This document shows, piece by piece, positions 22,766 through 35,189 of a stretch of 64,000 bases of DNA (its first letter is position 1; the number at the start of each line of letters is the position of its first letter). The position numbers and the translations under genes are program-made. Origin of the DNA: Reticulitermes speratus (Eukaryota > Arthropoda > Insecta > Blattodea > Rhinotermitidae); contig JAJKFL010000039.1 of the NCBI GenBank assembly GCA_021186555.1, forward strand, positions 40,186,610 through 40,250,609, read 5' to 3'. Under the pieces are notes generated by a model. The model did not search any database. It was not told the DNA's origin and saw nothing but the letters and a program-made list of their open reading frames with translations.

Positions 22766-22803
22766 TCTGCTACCTGTTTCGGCCTTCTCGGCCATCTTCA
22801 GGA
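22766..22803 (-). ncRNA. Hammerhead-like motif, weak stem I
   Basis: Minus strand: CTGAAGA, extra T, stem II GGCC with loop GAGAA and GGCC, GAAA, then ACAGGT A GCAG. Stems II and III form; stem I does not pair convincingly in this context. Confidence 0.5.
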
Positions 22804-23210
22804 TATCGTTCTAAGGGTTCCATTATTTGATGAAACTGCAATAGGGTGAAAATGTATTACAAATGAACCCATTAACTTCGCTCTGTCCGTCCGTCCGTCC
22901 CCTTGCAACAACTCCAGAACCCCAAAACGGATTTTTGTAAAATGTTAAAAGTGATTACATTTTCTCCGACGACCAGGCTACTCAACTCACAGCCAAATGT
23001 AACGTACAGATTAGCCTGTGTTTGGAGAGGCAATGCTGTATGTATATAATGTCAAGGCTTGCCTTGTGTCGTTATATAGTTATGAATAAGAGCAGAAGAT
23101 GGAAACAGTAGAATATATGCTTCAATCGGTATTACAGTGTCCATCTGTGAACAAAAGAAGTTCTTGTAGAGAGCAGAACTGTGCAGGGCATGCTGCGCGT
23201 TCACTTAAGT
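22804..23210. other. Unassigned, with repeat-like CTGTCCGTCCG block
   Basis: CTCTGTCCGTCCGTCCGTCC and the downstream CAACTCCAGAACCCCAAAAC resemble blocks at 20160 and 37810 that I associate with interspersed repeats. No gene. Confidence 0.35.
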
Positions 23211-23495
23211 TCACTGCCTTAACGTGTATGTAGTCATCTTTCCAGGAGACCACTTGGAAGACCTAGACGTAGATGGGAGGATAATATTAAAATAGATATT
23301 CAAGAAGTGGGATGGGGGGCACGGACTGGATTGATATGGCTCAGGATAGGGACAGGTGGCGGGCTGTTGTGAGTGCGGTAATGAACCTTTGGGCTCCATA
23401 AAACGCGGGGAATTTCTTGACTAGCTGACGACCTGTTAGCTTCTCAAGAAGGACTGTGCTCCATGGAGTTAGTTAGTTAGTTAGTTAGTTAGTAG
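23211..23495 (+). pseudogene. Non-LTR retrotransposon 3' end with (TTAG)n tail
   Basis: Broken remnants of an RT C-terminus (RRPRRRWEDN-like at about 23249, [12 protein letters not shown] out of frame), then the 3' UTR GAATTTCTTGACTAGCTGAC and a (GTTA)n tail at 23466-23493. An almost identical 3' end is at 42815-42978. A different family from the (AATG)-tailed RT. Confidence 0.75.
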
Positions 23496-23942
23496 TCACC
23501 TTCCCAGACGTTTGCCTTAACACTTGGCCGTTAAAGTTTCAACGGGCTGTATACAGGCTCAATGATCTCTGACGTACACGTATGATGCATGATTTTACTC
23601 AGGTCAGCCGGGCGACATAAATTTTGAACTTCGGCGCCTTCCTCAGTACGGAACTCACTTCATGTCACCCTTCTGGCGCCTAGGATTTTGAGGTGGCTCC
23701 TAAAGCTTCGGTAAAACTTGTGCACCCCTGATTTTGCTGAATTTAAGGTTGGTGTAGACGAACTGTCAAATTGGACAGATTTGAGAAAATGTATATTAAT
23801 GACAGAAAACATAAGGAACGTGACTACAATGACAGGCGAGCCAACCTGTACACGTGCGAGCCAACCTGTACACGTGCGACACAAATCTGACGCCGAACAG
23901 ATCTGGACTTCAAGACTTGGTGGGGTGTTTTAATAGGGGTAA
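23496..23942. repeat. Diverged transposon-like sequence
   Basis: The segment 23590-23740 resembles 8165-8440 in opposite order and ends GTGCACCCCTG. A 19-base tandem duplication (GCGAGCCAACCTGTACACGT) is seen at 23838-23877. No coding function evident. Confidence 0.4.
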
Positions 23943-24204
23943 ATATGGCTGGTCAGTGGCCGCGCGGTCTACGGCCGCTTGCTTACTGGGTTTGCGGGTT
24001 CGAATCCCACCTAGGGCATGGATGTCTGTCTGTTGTGAGTGTTGTGTGTTGTCAGGTAGAGGTCTCTGCGACGGGCTGATCACTCGTCCAGAGGAGTGCT
24101 ACCGAGTGTGGTGTGTCTGAGTGTGATCGTGAAGCGTCGATAATGAGGAGGCCTAGGCCCCCAAGGGGCTGTCGAGTCATTGGAAAAAAATATATATGGC
24201 TGGT
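23943..24204 (+). repeat. SINE family A with 11-bp TSD
   Basis: Flanked by direct repeats ATATGGCTGGT (23943-23953 and 24194-24204). Head with TGGCCGCGCGG, a short deletion where other copies have AAGGCGTGGGTCTG, B box GGTTCGAATCC, the standard body, and an A-rich tail. The TSD and A-rich end demonstrate retroposition. Confidence 0.9.
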
Positions 24205-24277
24205 AGACTGAGGGATTGGTTATTAAATGACACTGTCAACAATCCTAGATATAAAGGCTGGTACTACCAAACACCCT

Positions 24278-24575
24278 CCCCGAGGGCTGCCGCCTTATCG
24301 TGGCGGGGAGGTTTGTGTGTCCCGTTACGACCCTGAGAGCTATGCTGGCGGGAGCTAAGTTCCTGGTAGGGCCACCCAAGCCAGACAGGTCGAAGGGCAG
24401 GGACCAGACAAAGAGCATCCCACTGGTCCTCCAGGTTGGGGGTTGAGGCATTAGGCTGACGACCTGATACCGGGAAAAATATCTCATTGTCCAGAAACCC
24501 GAAAACAAAAAACGGGATGCCAAAGCCCACCAAGGGCTGTAGTGCAAGAGAAGAAGAAGAACAAGAAGAAGAACT
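24278..24575 (+). repeat. Retroposon 5'-region fragment with (GAA)n tail
   Basis: GCTGCCGCCTTATCGTGGCG, GCTATGCTGGCGGGAGCTAA and GACAAAGAGCATCCCACTGG are blocks that I associate with the 5' region of an insect non-LTR element. It ends in (GAA)n at about 24551-24573, so it may be a short non-autonomous retroposon. Family unnamed. Confidence 0.5.
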
Positions 24576-25075
24576 ACCAAACACATCCGGTGCTGGCGGA
24601 TCCGGCCCTCAGTAAAATATGATTCAGCCAAACAATATGACGTGATATGAATGTGGGGATCGCTAACTGATGACGACCCGTGTGTAAGTCGAAACGACAC
24701 CCCCGAATTTTTCCAGGGTTGTATTCGTGGTGTCAATGAATGCATTCTGACCGCATATAAACCGAATTTAAATACAGTACATGAAGAAAGAACAGGCAGC
24801 TGTGAATTCGTGTGTTTCAGTAAGACGCACACGAATTACGTCACAAGAGCCACAGGTTGGGGTCAGGAGAGGGGCGCACTGCAGCGTGACACCACGCAGC
24901 ACTGCCGCAGCGCAAATTAAGCGTCCCGACGCGATGTAGGTCATGAGCGCGCGCTCTCACGTGGCGCTTCATGCTGTAACAGCACGGCACACTACACGCA
25001 CTGTGCGAGACGAAATATACACTTATGTAAGTGTCACACAGTAAGTGTCACACAAGCAGCAACTGTTGACACCAA
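24576..25075. other. Unassigned sequence
   Basis: No recognised feature; GC-rich with GCGCGC near 24950. Confidence 0.45.
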
Positions 25076-26900
25076 CTGGACACAACGTTCATTGTTATGT
25101 CACAAATACAGCCGCAAACAGCTAGCTGCAAGAAGCAGACAGGACCACAGACGGTTACAACTGTGTGTCCTGGACACAACGTTCATTGTTATGTCACAAT
25201 TACAGCCACAAACAGCTAGCTGCAAGAAGCAGACAGGACCACAGACGGTTACAACTGTGTGTCCTGGACACAACGTTCATTGTTATGTCACAAATACAGC
25301 CACAAACAGCTAGCTGCAAGAAGCAGACAGGACCACAGACGGTTACAACTGTGTGTCCTGGACACAACGTTCATTGTTATGTCACAAATACAGCCACAAA
25401 CAGCTAGCTGCAAGAAGCAGACAGGACCACAGACGGTTACAACTGTGTGTCCTGGACACAACGCTCACTGTTATTGTCACAAATACAGCCGCAAACAGCT
25501 AGCTGCAAGAAGCAGACAGGACCACAGACGGTTACAACTGTGTGTCCTGGACACAACGCTCACTGTTATTGTCACAAATACAGCCGCAAACAGCTAGCTG
25601 CAAGAAGCAGACAGGACCACAGACGGTTACAACTGTGTGTCCTGGACACAACGCTCACTGTTATTGTCACAAATACAGCCGCAAACAGCTAGCTGCAAGA
25701 AGCAGACAGGACCACAGACGGTTACAACTGTGTGTCCTGGACACAACGCTCACTGTTATTGTCACAAATACAGCCGCAAACAGCTAGCTGCAAGAAGCAG
25801 ACAGGACCACAGACGGTTACAACTGTGTGTCCTGGACACAACGCTCACTGTTATTGTCACAAATACAGCCGCAAACAGCTAGCTGCAAGAAGCAGACAGG
25901 ACCACAGACGGTTACAACTGTGTGTCCTGGACACAACGTTCATTGTTATGTCACAAATACAGCCACAAACAGCTAGCTGCAAGAAGCAGACAGGACCACA
26001 GACGGTTACAACTGTGTGTCCTGGACACACCGTTCACTGTTATTGTCACAAATACAGCCGCAAACAGCTAGCTGCAAGAAGCAGACAGGACCACAGACGG
26101 TTACAACTGTGTGTCCTGGACACAACGCTCACTGTTATTGTCACAAATACAGCCGCAAACAGCTAGCTGCAAGAAGCAGACAGGACCACAGACGGTTACA
26201 ACTGTGTGTCCTGGACACAACGTTCATTGTTATGTCACAAATACAGCCACAAACAGCTAGCTGCAAGAAGCAGACAGGACCACAGACGGTTACAACTGTG
26301 TGTCCTGGACACACCGTTCACTGTTATTGTCACAAATACAGCCGCAAACAGCTAGCTGCAAGAAGCAGACAGGACCACAGACGGTTACAACTGTGTGTCC
26401 TGGACACACCGTTCACTGTTATGTCACAAATACAGCCGCAAACAGCTAGCTGCAAGAAGCAGACAGGACCACAGACGGTTACAACTGTGTGTCCTGGACA
26501 CAACGCTCACTGTTATTGTCACAAATACAGCCGCAAACAGCTAGCTGCAAGAAGCAGACAGGACCACAGACGGTTACAACTGTGTGTCCTGGACACAACG
26601 CTCACTGTTATTGTCACAAATACAGCCGCAAACAGCTAGCTGCAAGAAGCAGACAGGACCACAGACGGTTACAACTGTGTGTCCTGGACACAACGCTCAC
26701 TGTTATTGTCACAAATACAGCCGCAAACAGCTAGCTGCAAGAAGCAGACAGGACCACAGACGGTTACAACTGTGTGTCCTGGACACAACGCTCACTGTTA
26801 TTGTCACAAATACAGCCGCAAACAGCTAGCTGCAAGAAGCAGACAGGACCACAGACGGTTACAACTGTGTGTCCTGGACACAATGTTCATTGTTATGTCA
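25076..26900. repeat. Minisatellite, 94/95-bp unit, about 19-20 copies
   Basis: Unit contains GTGTGTCCTGGACACAACG, CACAAATACAGCCGCAAACA and GCTAGCTGCAAGAAGCAGAC. The two lengths differ by TTATGTC versus TTATTGTC. Types (GTTCATT, GCTCACT, CCGTTCACT) occur in blocks. Repeated 81-207-codon plus-strand frames are shadows. Confidence 0.97.
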
Positions 26901-27129
26901 CAAATACAGCTGCAAACACCTGAAGGCACAAAGCATGAGGTTGACGAAAGGAGTTCAGCTCCTGGCTAGGACAGAGTTTCTGTTCTTTTAACCTAGGCCA
27001 GTCCGGCTGCGTTATGTGAGTGCTGTGGGGCTCAGAACTTCAACCCTGCGGCCCCAGGTGGGCACAAAGTGCCAGCCCCTCATGACGTAACATTGGTGGA
27101 ACAACTGGCAGTGTCACAGACCGGGCGTG

Positions 27130-27380
27130 GAGCCCACCTAACCTCCTATACAATGGGTACCGGGTCTGTTTCCCGGGGGGTAAAGCGGCCGGGGCGTGGA
27201 GTTGACCACCCACCCTCATTTAGTGCCAGGGTTAAAGAAAGAGTAGAGATATACCTCTACTCCCCCTCTAGGCCTTCATGGCCTGTTCTAGGGAGAACTT
27301 TACCTGTAGGACACATCTGTAGTGCATAGCTCAGTCGGTATAGCGACTCGCTACGGGCTGGACGGTCCGGGGATCGAATT
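27130..27380 (+). repeat. SINE family D followed by tRNA-like head of a second unit
   Basis: Body CTATACAATGGGTACCGGGT, GTAAAGCGGCCGGGGCGTGG and CCTCTAGGCCTTCATGGCC, then at 27328 a tRNA-like segment TAGCTCAGTCGGTATAGCG ... GGGGATCGAATT with A- and B-box spacing. A family D head therefore appears to follow a family D body, as in a head-to-tail copy. Confidence 0.65.
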
Positions 27381-27600
27381 AGCCGATCCCAGTGGCCGCG
27401 CGGTCTAAGGCGTGGGTCTTCGGTCGCTCGCTTACTGGAATTGTGGGTTCGAATCCCACCGGGGGCATGGATGTTTGTGTTGTGTTTGTTGTAAGGACGG
27501 TAATATGGAACGTAAAGTGACATGAAGGACGAAAGGATTTAAACAGTACAAAAATGGATCAAAGGGGAAAAACCCCGGACAGGCAAAAAAAAAAAAATCC
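27381..27600 (+). repeat. SINE family A (tail variant 1)
   Basis: A-box-like TGGCCGCGCGG, B box GGTTCGAATCC, then GGCATGGATGTTTGTGTTGT and GGAACGTAAAGTGACATGAA: the same alternative tail as at 51-304. It ends in A-rich sequence at 27583-27597. Confidence 0.75.
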
Positions 27601-27635
27601 CGGTGGGGGCGAGATTTTTTGCACCCGTCCAGACC

Positions 27636-27835
27636 GGCCCTGGGGCCTAACCAACCTCCTATACAATGGGTACCAGGTCTCTTTCCCGGGGGTAAAGCGG
27701 CCGGGGCGTGGCGTTGACCACCCACCCCATCTGGCGCCGAGGTTAAAGAAAGAGTAGAGCTATACCTCTACTCCCCCTCTGAGCCTTCATGGCCTGTTCT
27801 AGGGTGAACTTTACCTTTACCTTTCACCTGGCGTG
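27636..27835 (+). repeat. SINE family D body, second copy
   Basis: Repeats the 27136-27315 body (CTATACAATGGGTACCAGGT, TCTGAGCCTTCATGGCCTG) with scattered differences. Placed so that the family A SINE at 27381 separates two family D bodies. Confidence 0.7.
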
Positions 27836-28039
27836 GAGTTGAATCTGGCTCTCCAGGGTGAGAAGACGGCGACCGGCAGCTTGATGGGTGGCACCAAGTA
27901 AGCAACTATTAGCTTCTCAAGAATATGTTTAGATTCATTCCGCAGTGTTAGCTATGAGGGAGAACGGTGAAGAAAGGGGTTTCTATAACAGCAACTGAGT
28001 GTGCTCACAGGACTAAAAAGCAAGATATTGTCGCCAAAT

Positions 28040-28376
28040 ATTATTAGATTGAGATGGGCGGGTAATGTGGCATGCATGGGAGAGATGGGAGGTACACAAA
28101 GAATTCTGGTAGGTAAATCGAAAGGAAAGACACCCCTTTGAAGAACTAGGGGCACATAGGAAGATAATATTCGAAATAATCTTTAAAAAAAAGGGGAGGG
28201 ACGGCGCGTACTGGATTCATCTGGCTCAGAACAGTAGCAGTGGCGCAGTCTTGTGAGTAAAGTAATTAACCACCGGGTTCCACATAGTGCTGAGATTTTG
28301 CTAAGTAGCTGGGAAACGATAAATTTCTCAAGAGGGACTTTATCCATGGAATATATATATATTTATTTATTTATTT
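28040..28376 (+). pseudogene. RT C-terminal remnant with (TTTA)n tail
   Basis: Plus-strand fragments LRWAGNVACMGEMGG and ILVGKSKGK match the usual LRWAGHVARM... / LVGKPEGKRP pattern at the end of insect non-LTR RTs, with frame breaks. The 3' UTR resembles that at 23400 and 42890 but ends in (ATTT)n at 28358-28380. Confidence 0.65.
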
Positions 28377-28383
28377 ATTTGCA

Positions 28384-28790
28384 CAGTAGGCCCTCGATTT
28401 AACGGACTAATTGGAGGAAGTTGTGTCCGCTATTGCCGAAAGTCCGTTAAATCGAATTATTTTAAAAACATGTATTAATAACGAACTTACAATGTACAGG
28501 GTGTATTAAAATGTTATTATATTGTATAAGTATCAATAAAATATTATTATAATGTACATTCAGTAATTTATACACGTCACTAAAACAACTGTTACAAATA
28601 TAAAAATAAATTTACTACAGGAACCAAACTTTATTTTAATTAAACACGTCAAAAACTGTACAATGTAACTAGTGGAGTCTTTCCACCATTTTTTTTCTTA
28701 TCGCGAATTAAAAAAGGTTCTTAACTTTCCCTTTAGGACAGAAATTGTTTGTCCGTTAAATCCGAAGTCCGTTAAATCGAGGGCATGCTG
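28384..28790. mobile_element. Tigger/pogo-like MITE
   Basis: Termini CAGTAGGCCCTCGATTTAAC and, reversed, GTTAAATCGAGGGCATGCTG, flanked on the right by TA. The subterminal GTCCGTTAAATC is repeated. Length about 407 bp, AT-rich interior, no transposase. The CAG(T)...CTCGATTTAACG terminus is typical of pogo/Tigger derivatives. Confidence 0.8.
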
Positions 28791-29530
28791 TATATAGTTA
28801 ACGAGGTTGTCAGTAGCACAGACCACACAGCCTGAATGCTACGCTGACTGTTGGATAATTAACTGTAAATGATTTGGCCTGAGGCGTCATGGCCTGATGA
28901 CCCAGCATTCATCTGGAAGGACTGAGAAAACCCACGACAGTCCTCGGACAGGATACAGGGTCTCCTAGCCAAGACTTGAACCCGGCACATTTCCCCAACA
29001 GAACTACAACAGGTATATATTTCGTTCGTCGGTTCCGAAGTAAAACTCGGTGATCCAAAGGCCCGAAGCGCACTTCAGCTGTTCGCTCTCAATTAACCAC
29101 GGCTGCTGTGTACAAGTACATGCTGTAACAGTGACCTCTGTCCGCGGGATCAGGAAACTTCAATTCAACCTGATTTATCGACCGGATCTGTTTAATCATT
29201 CGCAGCATATGGACACTTCCGGTTTGTTTGGCAACACCGAACTGAATGTTTACGCAGCTGACCGCTGCAACGGTATTTACACTGAGGCTGATGTCATTCG
29301 GGTCAAATTAGCCTACCAGGAACCCTCGTGCTGGGAACACTTCCACAACAAATTTCATTTCAAAATATGGTTAATAAACGCCATATTTATCACCGTCATC
29401 ATCATCAATGCATCCGGATGCATACTGACTTCTAGCAAGCAGTCCGGCAAACAAAATATGGAAATTCCCTAACTTTTCCCTAACGTGTGCTGTCGCTTTG
29501 TTGATAATTTGAATTATAAGTTACATACAT
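28791..29530 (+). other. Unassigned; 140-codon frame of unknown status
   Basis: The frame 29050-29472 (plus) encodes 140 residues with a hydrophobic stretch IWLINAIFITVIIINASGCI near the C-terminus. I recognise no family. Its position between a MITE and a foldback and the absence of support make a chance frame more likely than a gene. Confidence 0.2.
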
Positions 29531-29534
29531 TTTT

Positions 29535-29965
29535 CTTTTCAGTATTTTAACCAACAAATGCACCTTTTTATTTTCGTATTTCTGTCCAATTCACCCTACA
29601 CATGTTTCGGCCGTGACTCGGCCATCATCACGGTACATTGATAAGATCACTTCACTGTTCACTGGTCCATTTGGTAATATCACAGAACTGTGAACACAAT
29701 ATAAAACTAAACAATGCCCAACAGGCAAAACCTATATATTGTTACCGGAACATCAAGGAAAAACTTCACAAAACAAACGCATCCATTTGGTATAACAAAA
29801 TCTGCAAAATACAGTACTGTGATAATACCAAACGGACCGGTGAACAGTGAAGTGAACTTATAAATGTACCGTGATGATGGCAGAGTTACGGCCGAAACAT
29901 GTGTAGGGTGAATTGAACAGAAATACGAAAATAAAAAGTGCATTTGTTGGTTAAAAAACTGAAAA
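29535..29965. repeat. Foldback with hammerhead-like arms next to the 35-bp array
   Basis: Left arm about 29535-29690 (AACCAACAAATGCACC outermost, then CACATGTTTCGGCCGTG) and right arm about 29810-29965 mirror each other around an imperfectly matched centre. Both cores read GTGATGA on the strand of the motif, with GGCC.../GGCC stem II on the left and a mutated partner on the right. The right arm runs straight into GATGCACGGTGAA and the array. Confidence 0.75.
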
Positions 29966-32900
29966 TTAATGTCAAGATGCACGGTGAACACAACGTGAAA
30001 TTAATGTCAAGATGCACGGTGAACACAACGTGAAATTAATGTCAAGATGCACGGTGAACACAACGTGAAATTAATGTCAAGATGCACGGTGAACACAACG
30101 TGAAATTAATGTCAAGATGCACGGTGAACACAACGTGAAATTAATGTCAAGATGCACGGTGAACACAACGTGAAATTAATGTCAAGATGCACGGTGAACA
30201 CAACGTGAAATTAATGTCAAGATGCACGGTGAACACAACGTGAAATTAATGTCAAGATGCACGGTGAACACAACGTGAAATTAATGTCAAGATGCACGGT
30301 GAACACAACGTGAAATTAATGTCAAGATGCACGGTGAACACAACGTGAAATTAATGTCAAGATGCACGGTGAACACAACGTGAAATTAATGTCAAGATGC
30401 ACGGTGAACACAACGTGAAATTAATGTCAAGATGCACGTGAACACAACGTGAAATTAATGTCAAGATGCACGGTGAACACAACGTGAAATTAATGTCAAG
30501 ATGCACGGTGAACACAACGTGAAATTAATGTCAAGATGCACGGTGAACACAACGTGAAATTAATGTCAAGATGCACGGTGAACACAACGTGAAATTAATG
30601 TCAAGATGCACGTGAACACAACGTGAAATTAATGTCAAGATGCACGGTGAACACAACGTGAAATTAATGTCAAGATGCACGTGAACACAACGTGAAATTA
30701 ATGTCAAGATGCACGGTGAACACAACGTGAAATTAATGTCAAGATGCACGGTGAACACAACGTGAAATTAATGTCAAGATGCACGGTGAACACAACGTGA
30801 AATTAATGTCAAGATGCACGGTGAACACAACGTGAAATTAATGTCAAGATGCACGTCGAACACAACGTGAAATTAATGTCAAGATGCACGGTGAACACAA
30901 CGTGAAATTAATGTCAAGATGCACGGTGAACACAACGTGAAATTAATGTCAAGATGCACGTCGAACACAACGTGAAATTAATGTCAAGATGCACGGTGAA
31001 CACAACGTGAAATTAATGTCAAGATGCACGGTGAACACAACGTGAAATTAATGTCAAGATGCACGGTGAACACAACGTGAAATTAATGTCAAGATGCACG
31101 GTGAACACAACGTGAAATTAATGTCAAGATGCACGTGAACACAACGTGAAATTAATGTCAAGATGCAGGGTGAACACAACGTGAAATTAATGTCAAGATG
31201 CACGGTGAACACAACGTGAAATTAATGTCAAGATGCACGTGAACACAACGTGAAATTAACCAAGATGCAGCAGTGGAACACAACGTGAAATTAATGTCAA
31301 GATGCACGGTGAACACAACGTGAAATGTCAGATGCCTGAACACAACGTGAAAACTTAAATGTCAAGATGCACGGTGAACACAACGTGAAATTAATGTCAA
31401 GATGCACGTGAACACAACGTGAAATTAATGCAAGATGCACTGTGAACACAACGTGAAATTAATGTCAAGATGCACGTGAACACAACTGAAATTAAGTCAA
31501 GATGCACGTGAACACACGTAGAAATTAATGTCAAAGCACGTGGAACACAACGTGAAATAATGTCAAAGATTAGCAGTGCAGTGAACACAACGTGAAATTA
31601 AATGTCAAGATGCACGTGAACACAAGTGAAATATGTCAAGATGCACGTGAAACAACGTGAAATGTAGTGACGAAAAAATGTCAAGATCACGTAACACAAG
31701 GAAATAATCAAGATGCACGTCAACACAAGTGAATGAAATTAATGTCAAATGCCGTGAAACAAACGTGAAATTAATGTCAAGATGCACGTGAACACAACGT
31801 GAAATTAATGTCAAGATGCACGGTGAACACAACGTGACATTAATGTCAAGATGCACGGTGAACACAACGTGAAATTTAATGTCAAGATGCACGGTGAACA
31901 CAACGTGAAATTAATGTCAAGATGCACGGTGAACACAACGTGAAATTAATGTCAAGATGCACGGTGAACACAACGTGAAATTAATGTCAAGATGCACGGT
32001 GAACACAACGTGAAATTAATGTCAAGATGCACGGTGAACACAACGTGAAATTAATGTCAAGATGCACGGTGAAACACAACGTGAAATTAATGTCAAGATG
32101 CACGGTCGAACACAACGTGAAATTAATGTCAAGATGCACGGTGAACACAACGTGAAATTAATGTCAAGATGCACGTCGAACACAACGTGAAATTAATGTC
32201 AAGATGCACGTGAACACAACGTGAAATTAATGTCAAGATGCACGGTCTGAACACAACGTGAAATTAATGTCAAGATGCACGGTGAACACAACGTGAAATT
32301 AATGTCAAGATGCACGGTGAACACAACGTGAAATTAATGTCAAGATGCACGGTGAACACAACGTGAAATTAATGTCAAGATGCACGGTGAACACAACGTG
32401 AAATTAATGTCAAGATGCACGGTGAACACAACGTGAAATTAATGTCAAGATGCACGGTGAACACAACGTGAAATTAATGTCAAGATGCACGTCGAACACA
32501 ACGTGAAATTAATGTCAAGATGCACGTCGAACACAACGTGAAATTAATGTCAAGATGCACGGTGAACACAACGTGAAATTAATGTCAAGATGCACGGTGA
32601 ACACAACGTGAAATTAATGTCAAGATGCACGGTGAACACAACGTGAAATTAATGTCAAGATGCACGGTGAACACAACGTGAAATTAATGTCAAGATGCAC
32701 GGTGAACACAACGTGAAATTAATGTCAAGATGCACGGTGAACACAACGTGAAATTAATGTCAAGATGCACGTCGAACACAACGTGAAATTAATGTCAAGA
32801 TGCACGTCGAACACAACGTGAAATTAATGTCAAGATGCACGGTGAACACAACGGAAATTAATGTCAAGATGCACGGTGAACACAACGTGAAATTAATGTC

Positions 32901-33285
32901 AAGATGCACGGTGAACACAACGTGAAATTAATGTCACGATGCACGGTGAACACAACGTGAAATTAATGTCACGATGCACGGTGAACACAACGTGAAATTA
33001 ATGTCAAGATGCACGGTGAACACAACGTGAAATTAATGTCAAGATGCACGGTGAACACAACGTGAAATTAATGTCAAGATGCACGGTGAACACAACGTGA
33101 AATTAATGTCAAGATGCACGGTGAACACAACGTGAAATTAATGTCAAGATGCACGGTGAACACAACGTGACATTAATGTCAAGATGCACGGTGAACACAA
33201 AGTGAAATTAATGTCAAGATGCACGGTGAACACAACGTGACATTAATGTCAAGATGCACGGTGAGCACAACGTGACGTTACACAC
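29962..33285. repeat. Minisatellite, 34/35-bp unit, about 95 copies
   Basis: Unit AATTAATGTCAAGATGCACG followed by GTGAACACAACGTGA. The box GATGCACGGTGAA is the conserved terminal flank of the hammerhead foldbacks, so the array grew from the end of the neighbouring element. Variants CACGTGAAC (34 bp) and CACGTCGAAC occur. The stretch 31230-31800 has abnormal indels. Confidence 0.95.
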
Positions 33286-33934
33286 AGTTCGACAATTACA
33301 ACGACAGAACGTTCACTACAGTCACAGTTACAACACGTTTCCCAAGTCTTGTTCCGCTGCCTTGCAGTCTTCAGCGCAGCACGCAGACTCTCCATTTGGT
33401 CCAGCGTATGCATTAAAACACTGCAGCAACACTTCCCATTTAATTTTCAGTAGCCATTAGACTAATAACTGCTATTTTCAACTTCAGGAGTTTGCTCTTG
33501 TGTTTGGAACAGGGGCTCGGCGTAAGCGATTTAAGGGTTGTTCCGAGGGGAGGCGAGCAACATTTTAAGACGCAGCACACCAAAGTAACAGCAGGGAGAG
33601 TAAGCCGAGGTTCACGCGTCTGCTTACGCGCTGTCAGAGGCAGACTCTTCAACGAGTGGAGAGTTCGGTGACGTCACTGAATAACGAAACACACCACTTT
33701 AGTAATAATGCCGGCAATGCAGGCGGCACAGATATCTGACATCTGTTCGGAGCATGCAATGCTACGAAATTAACCACCTCCCATACAGCCTGCCGCTGGT
33801 CCTCATAATGCACAATTTTAAAACATATCACAAAATAACAAGCTATTTATTCACACCCATTTTAATATTATCCTAAAAAATACGCATACGTGAATAAATT
33901 CGTCTTTTCAGGGGTTTTGACCGACATTTTGTAG
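33286..33934. other. Unassigned unique sequence
   Basis: No recognisable feature. Confidence 0.5.
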
Positions 33935-33939
33935 GAAAT

Positions 33940-34665
33940 TTTCATCTCCAACGTGTGCCACATGTTTCATTTCCAACGTGTGCCACATGTTTCATCTCCA
34001 ACGTGTCACATGTTTCATCTCCAACGTGTGCCACATGCTTCATCTCCAACGTGTGTCACATGTTTCATCTCCAACATGTGCCACGTGTTTCATCTCCAAC
34101 GTGTGCCACATGTTTCATCTCCAACGTGTGCCACATGTTTCATATCCAACGTGTGCCACATGCTTCATCTCCAACGTGTGCCACATGTTCATCTCCAACG
34201 TGTGCCACACGTTTCATCTCCAAAGTGTGTCACATGTTTCATCTCCAACGTGTGCCACATGTTTCATCTCCAACGTGTGCCACATGTTTCATCTCCAATG
34301 TGTGCCATATGTTTCATCTCCAACATGTGCCACATGTTTCATCTCCAACGTGTGCCACATGTTTCATCTCCAACATGTGCCATATGTTTCATCTCCAACG
34401 TGTGCCACATGTTTCATCTCCAACGTGTGCCACATGTTTCATCTCCAACGTGTGCCATATGTTTCATCTCCAACATGTGCCACATGTTTCATCTCCAACG
34501 TGTGCCACATGTTTCATCTCCAACGTGTGCCACATGTTTCATCTCCAACGTGTGCCATATGTTTCATCTCCAACATGTGCCATATGTTTCATCTCCAACA
34601 TGTGCCACATGTTTCATCTCCAAATGTGCCACATGTTTCATCTCCAACGTGTGCCAAGTTCATAA
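33940..34665. repeat. Minisatellite, 25-bp unit, about 29 copies
   Basis: Unit TTTCATCTCCAACGTGTGCC followed by ACATG. All three plus frames stay open for over 230 codons; shadows of the repeat. Confidence 0.95.
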
Positions 34666-34849
34666 GTGAATTTCATCTCCAACTGCATGATCAGCAGATA
34701 GCAAACTGTAAGACAAAAGATCCTGCACCGAATGACAACAAGCATTCCCCGACTTCAATCTGCTCTTAATTTCTTCCTGAATGGAATCAAGGTTTCATAT
34801 TTTGCTGCTCACTGCGAGCATTGCCCTGTTTTGAGATTTAGCAGTCTTT

Positions 34850-35110
34850 ACAAAGCCGCAGTCTTAAGACTTATTGTGCAACCCTGTGATGAAGACAAAG
34901 AGAAAGATGATCAGTTTTTTTCATTTTTCCAAGTAATGAAGCACCGGTGGAATGAAATTGGCAGGGGAAAACCGAAGTACCTGGGAGGGGGGAACCTGTC
35001 CCAGTGCCACTCTGTCCACCACAAATCCCACATGGACTGACCCGGGATCGAACCTGGGCCTCCGCGATGACAGGCCGGCGACTAACCGCCTGAGCCATGG
35101 CACAGCCATA
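34850..35110 (-). repeat. SINE family B, near full length
   Basis: Minus strand: A box TGGCTCAGGCGG, B box GGTTCGATCCC, body TGGGACAGGTTCCCCCC and 3' part ACAGGGTTGCACAATAAG. Same extent as the copy at 6224. Confidence 0.85.
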
Positions 35111-35189
35111 GCTAGTAGTTACAAACTTTCGAGTGTTTGCAAGAATTGTCGAATTGTGCTCTGAAGAAGTACGTTTATAGTACGTGCTG

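Noticed and set aside
24245-24832. 195-codon minus-strand frame
   Set aside because: Covers a retroposon fragment and its (TTC)n complement; no domain recognised and a second frame overlaps it.
27328-27380. Functional tRNA gene at TAGCTCAGTCGG
   Set aside because: No acceptor-stem pairing and immediately preceded by a SINE body; a SINE head.
29050-29472. Gene encoding a 140-residue membrane protein
   Set aside because: No recognised family, no splice or promoter evidence, and surrounded by mobile elements; kept only as an uncertain frame.
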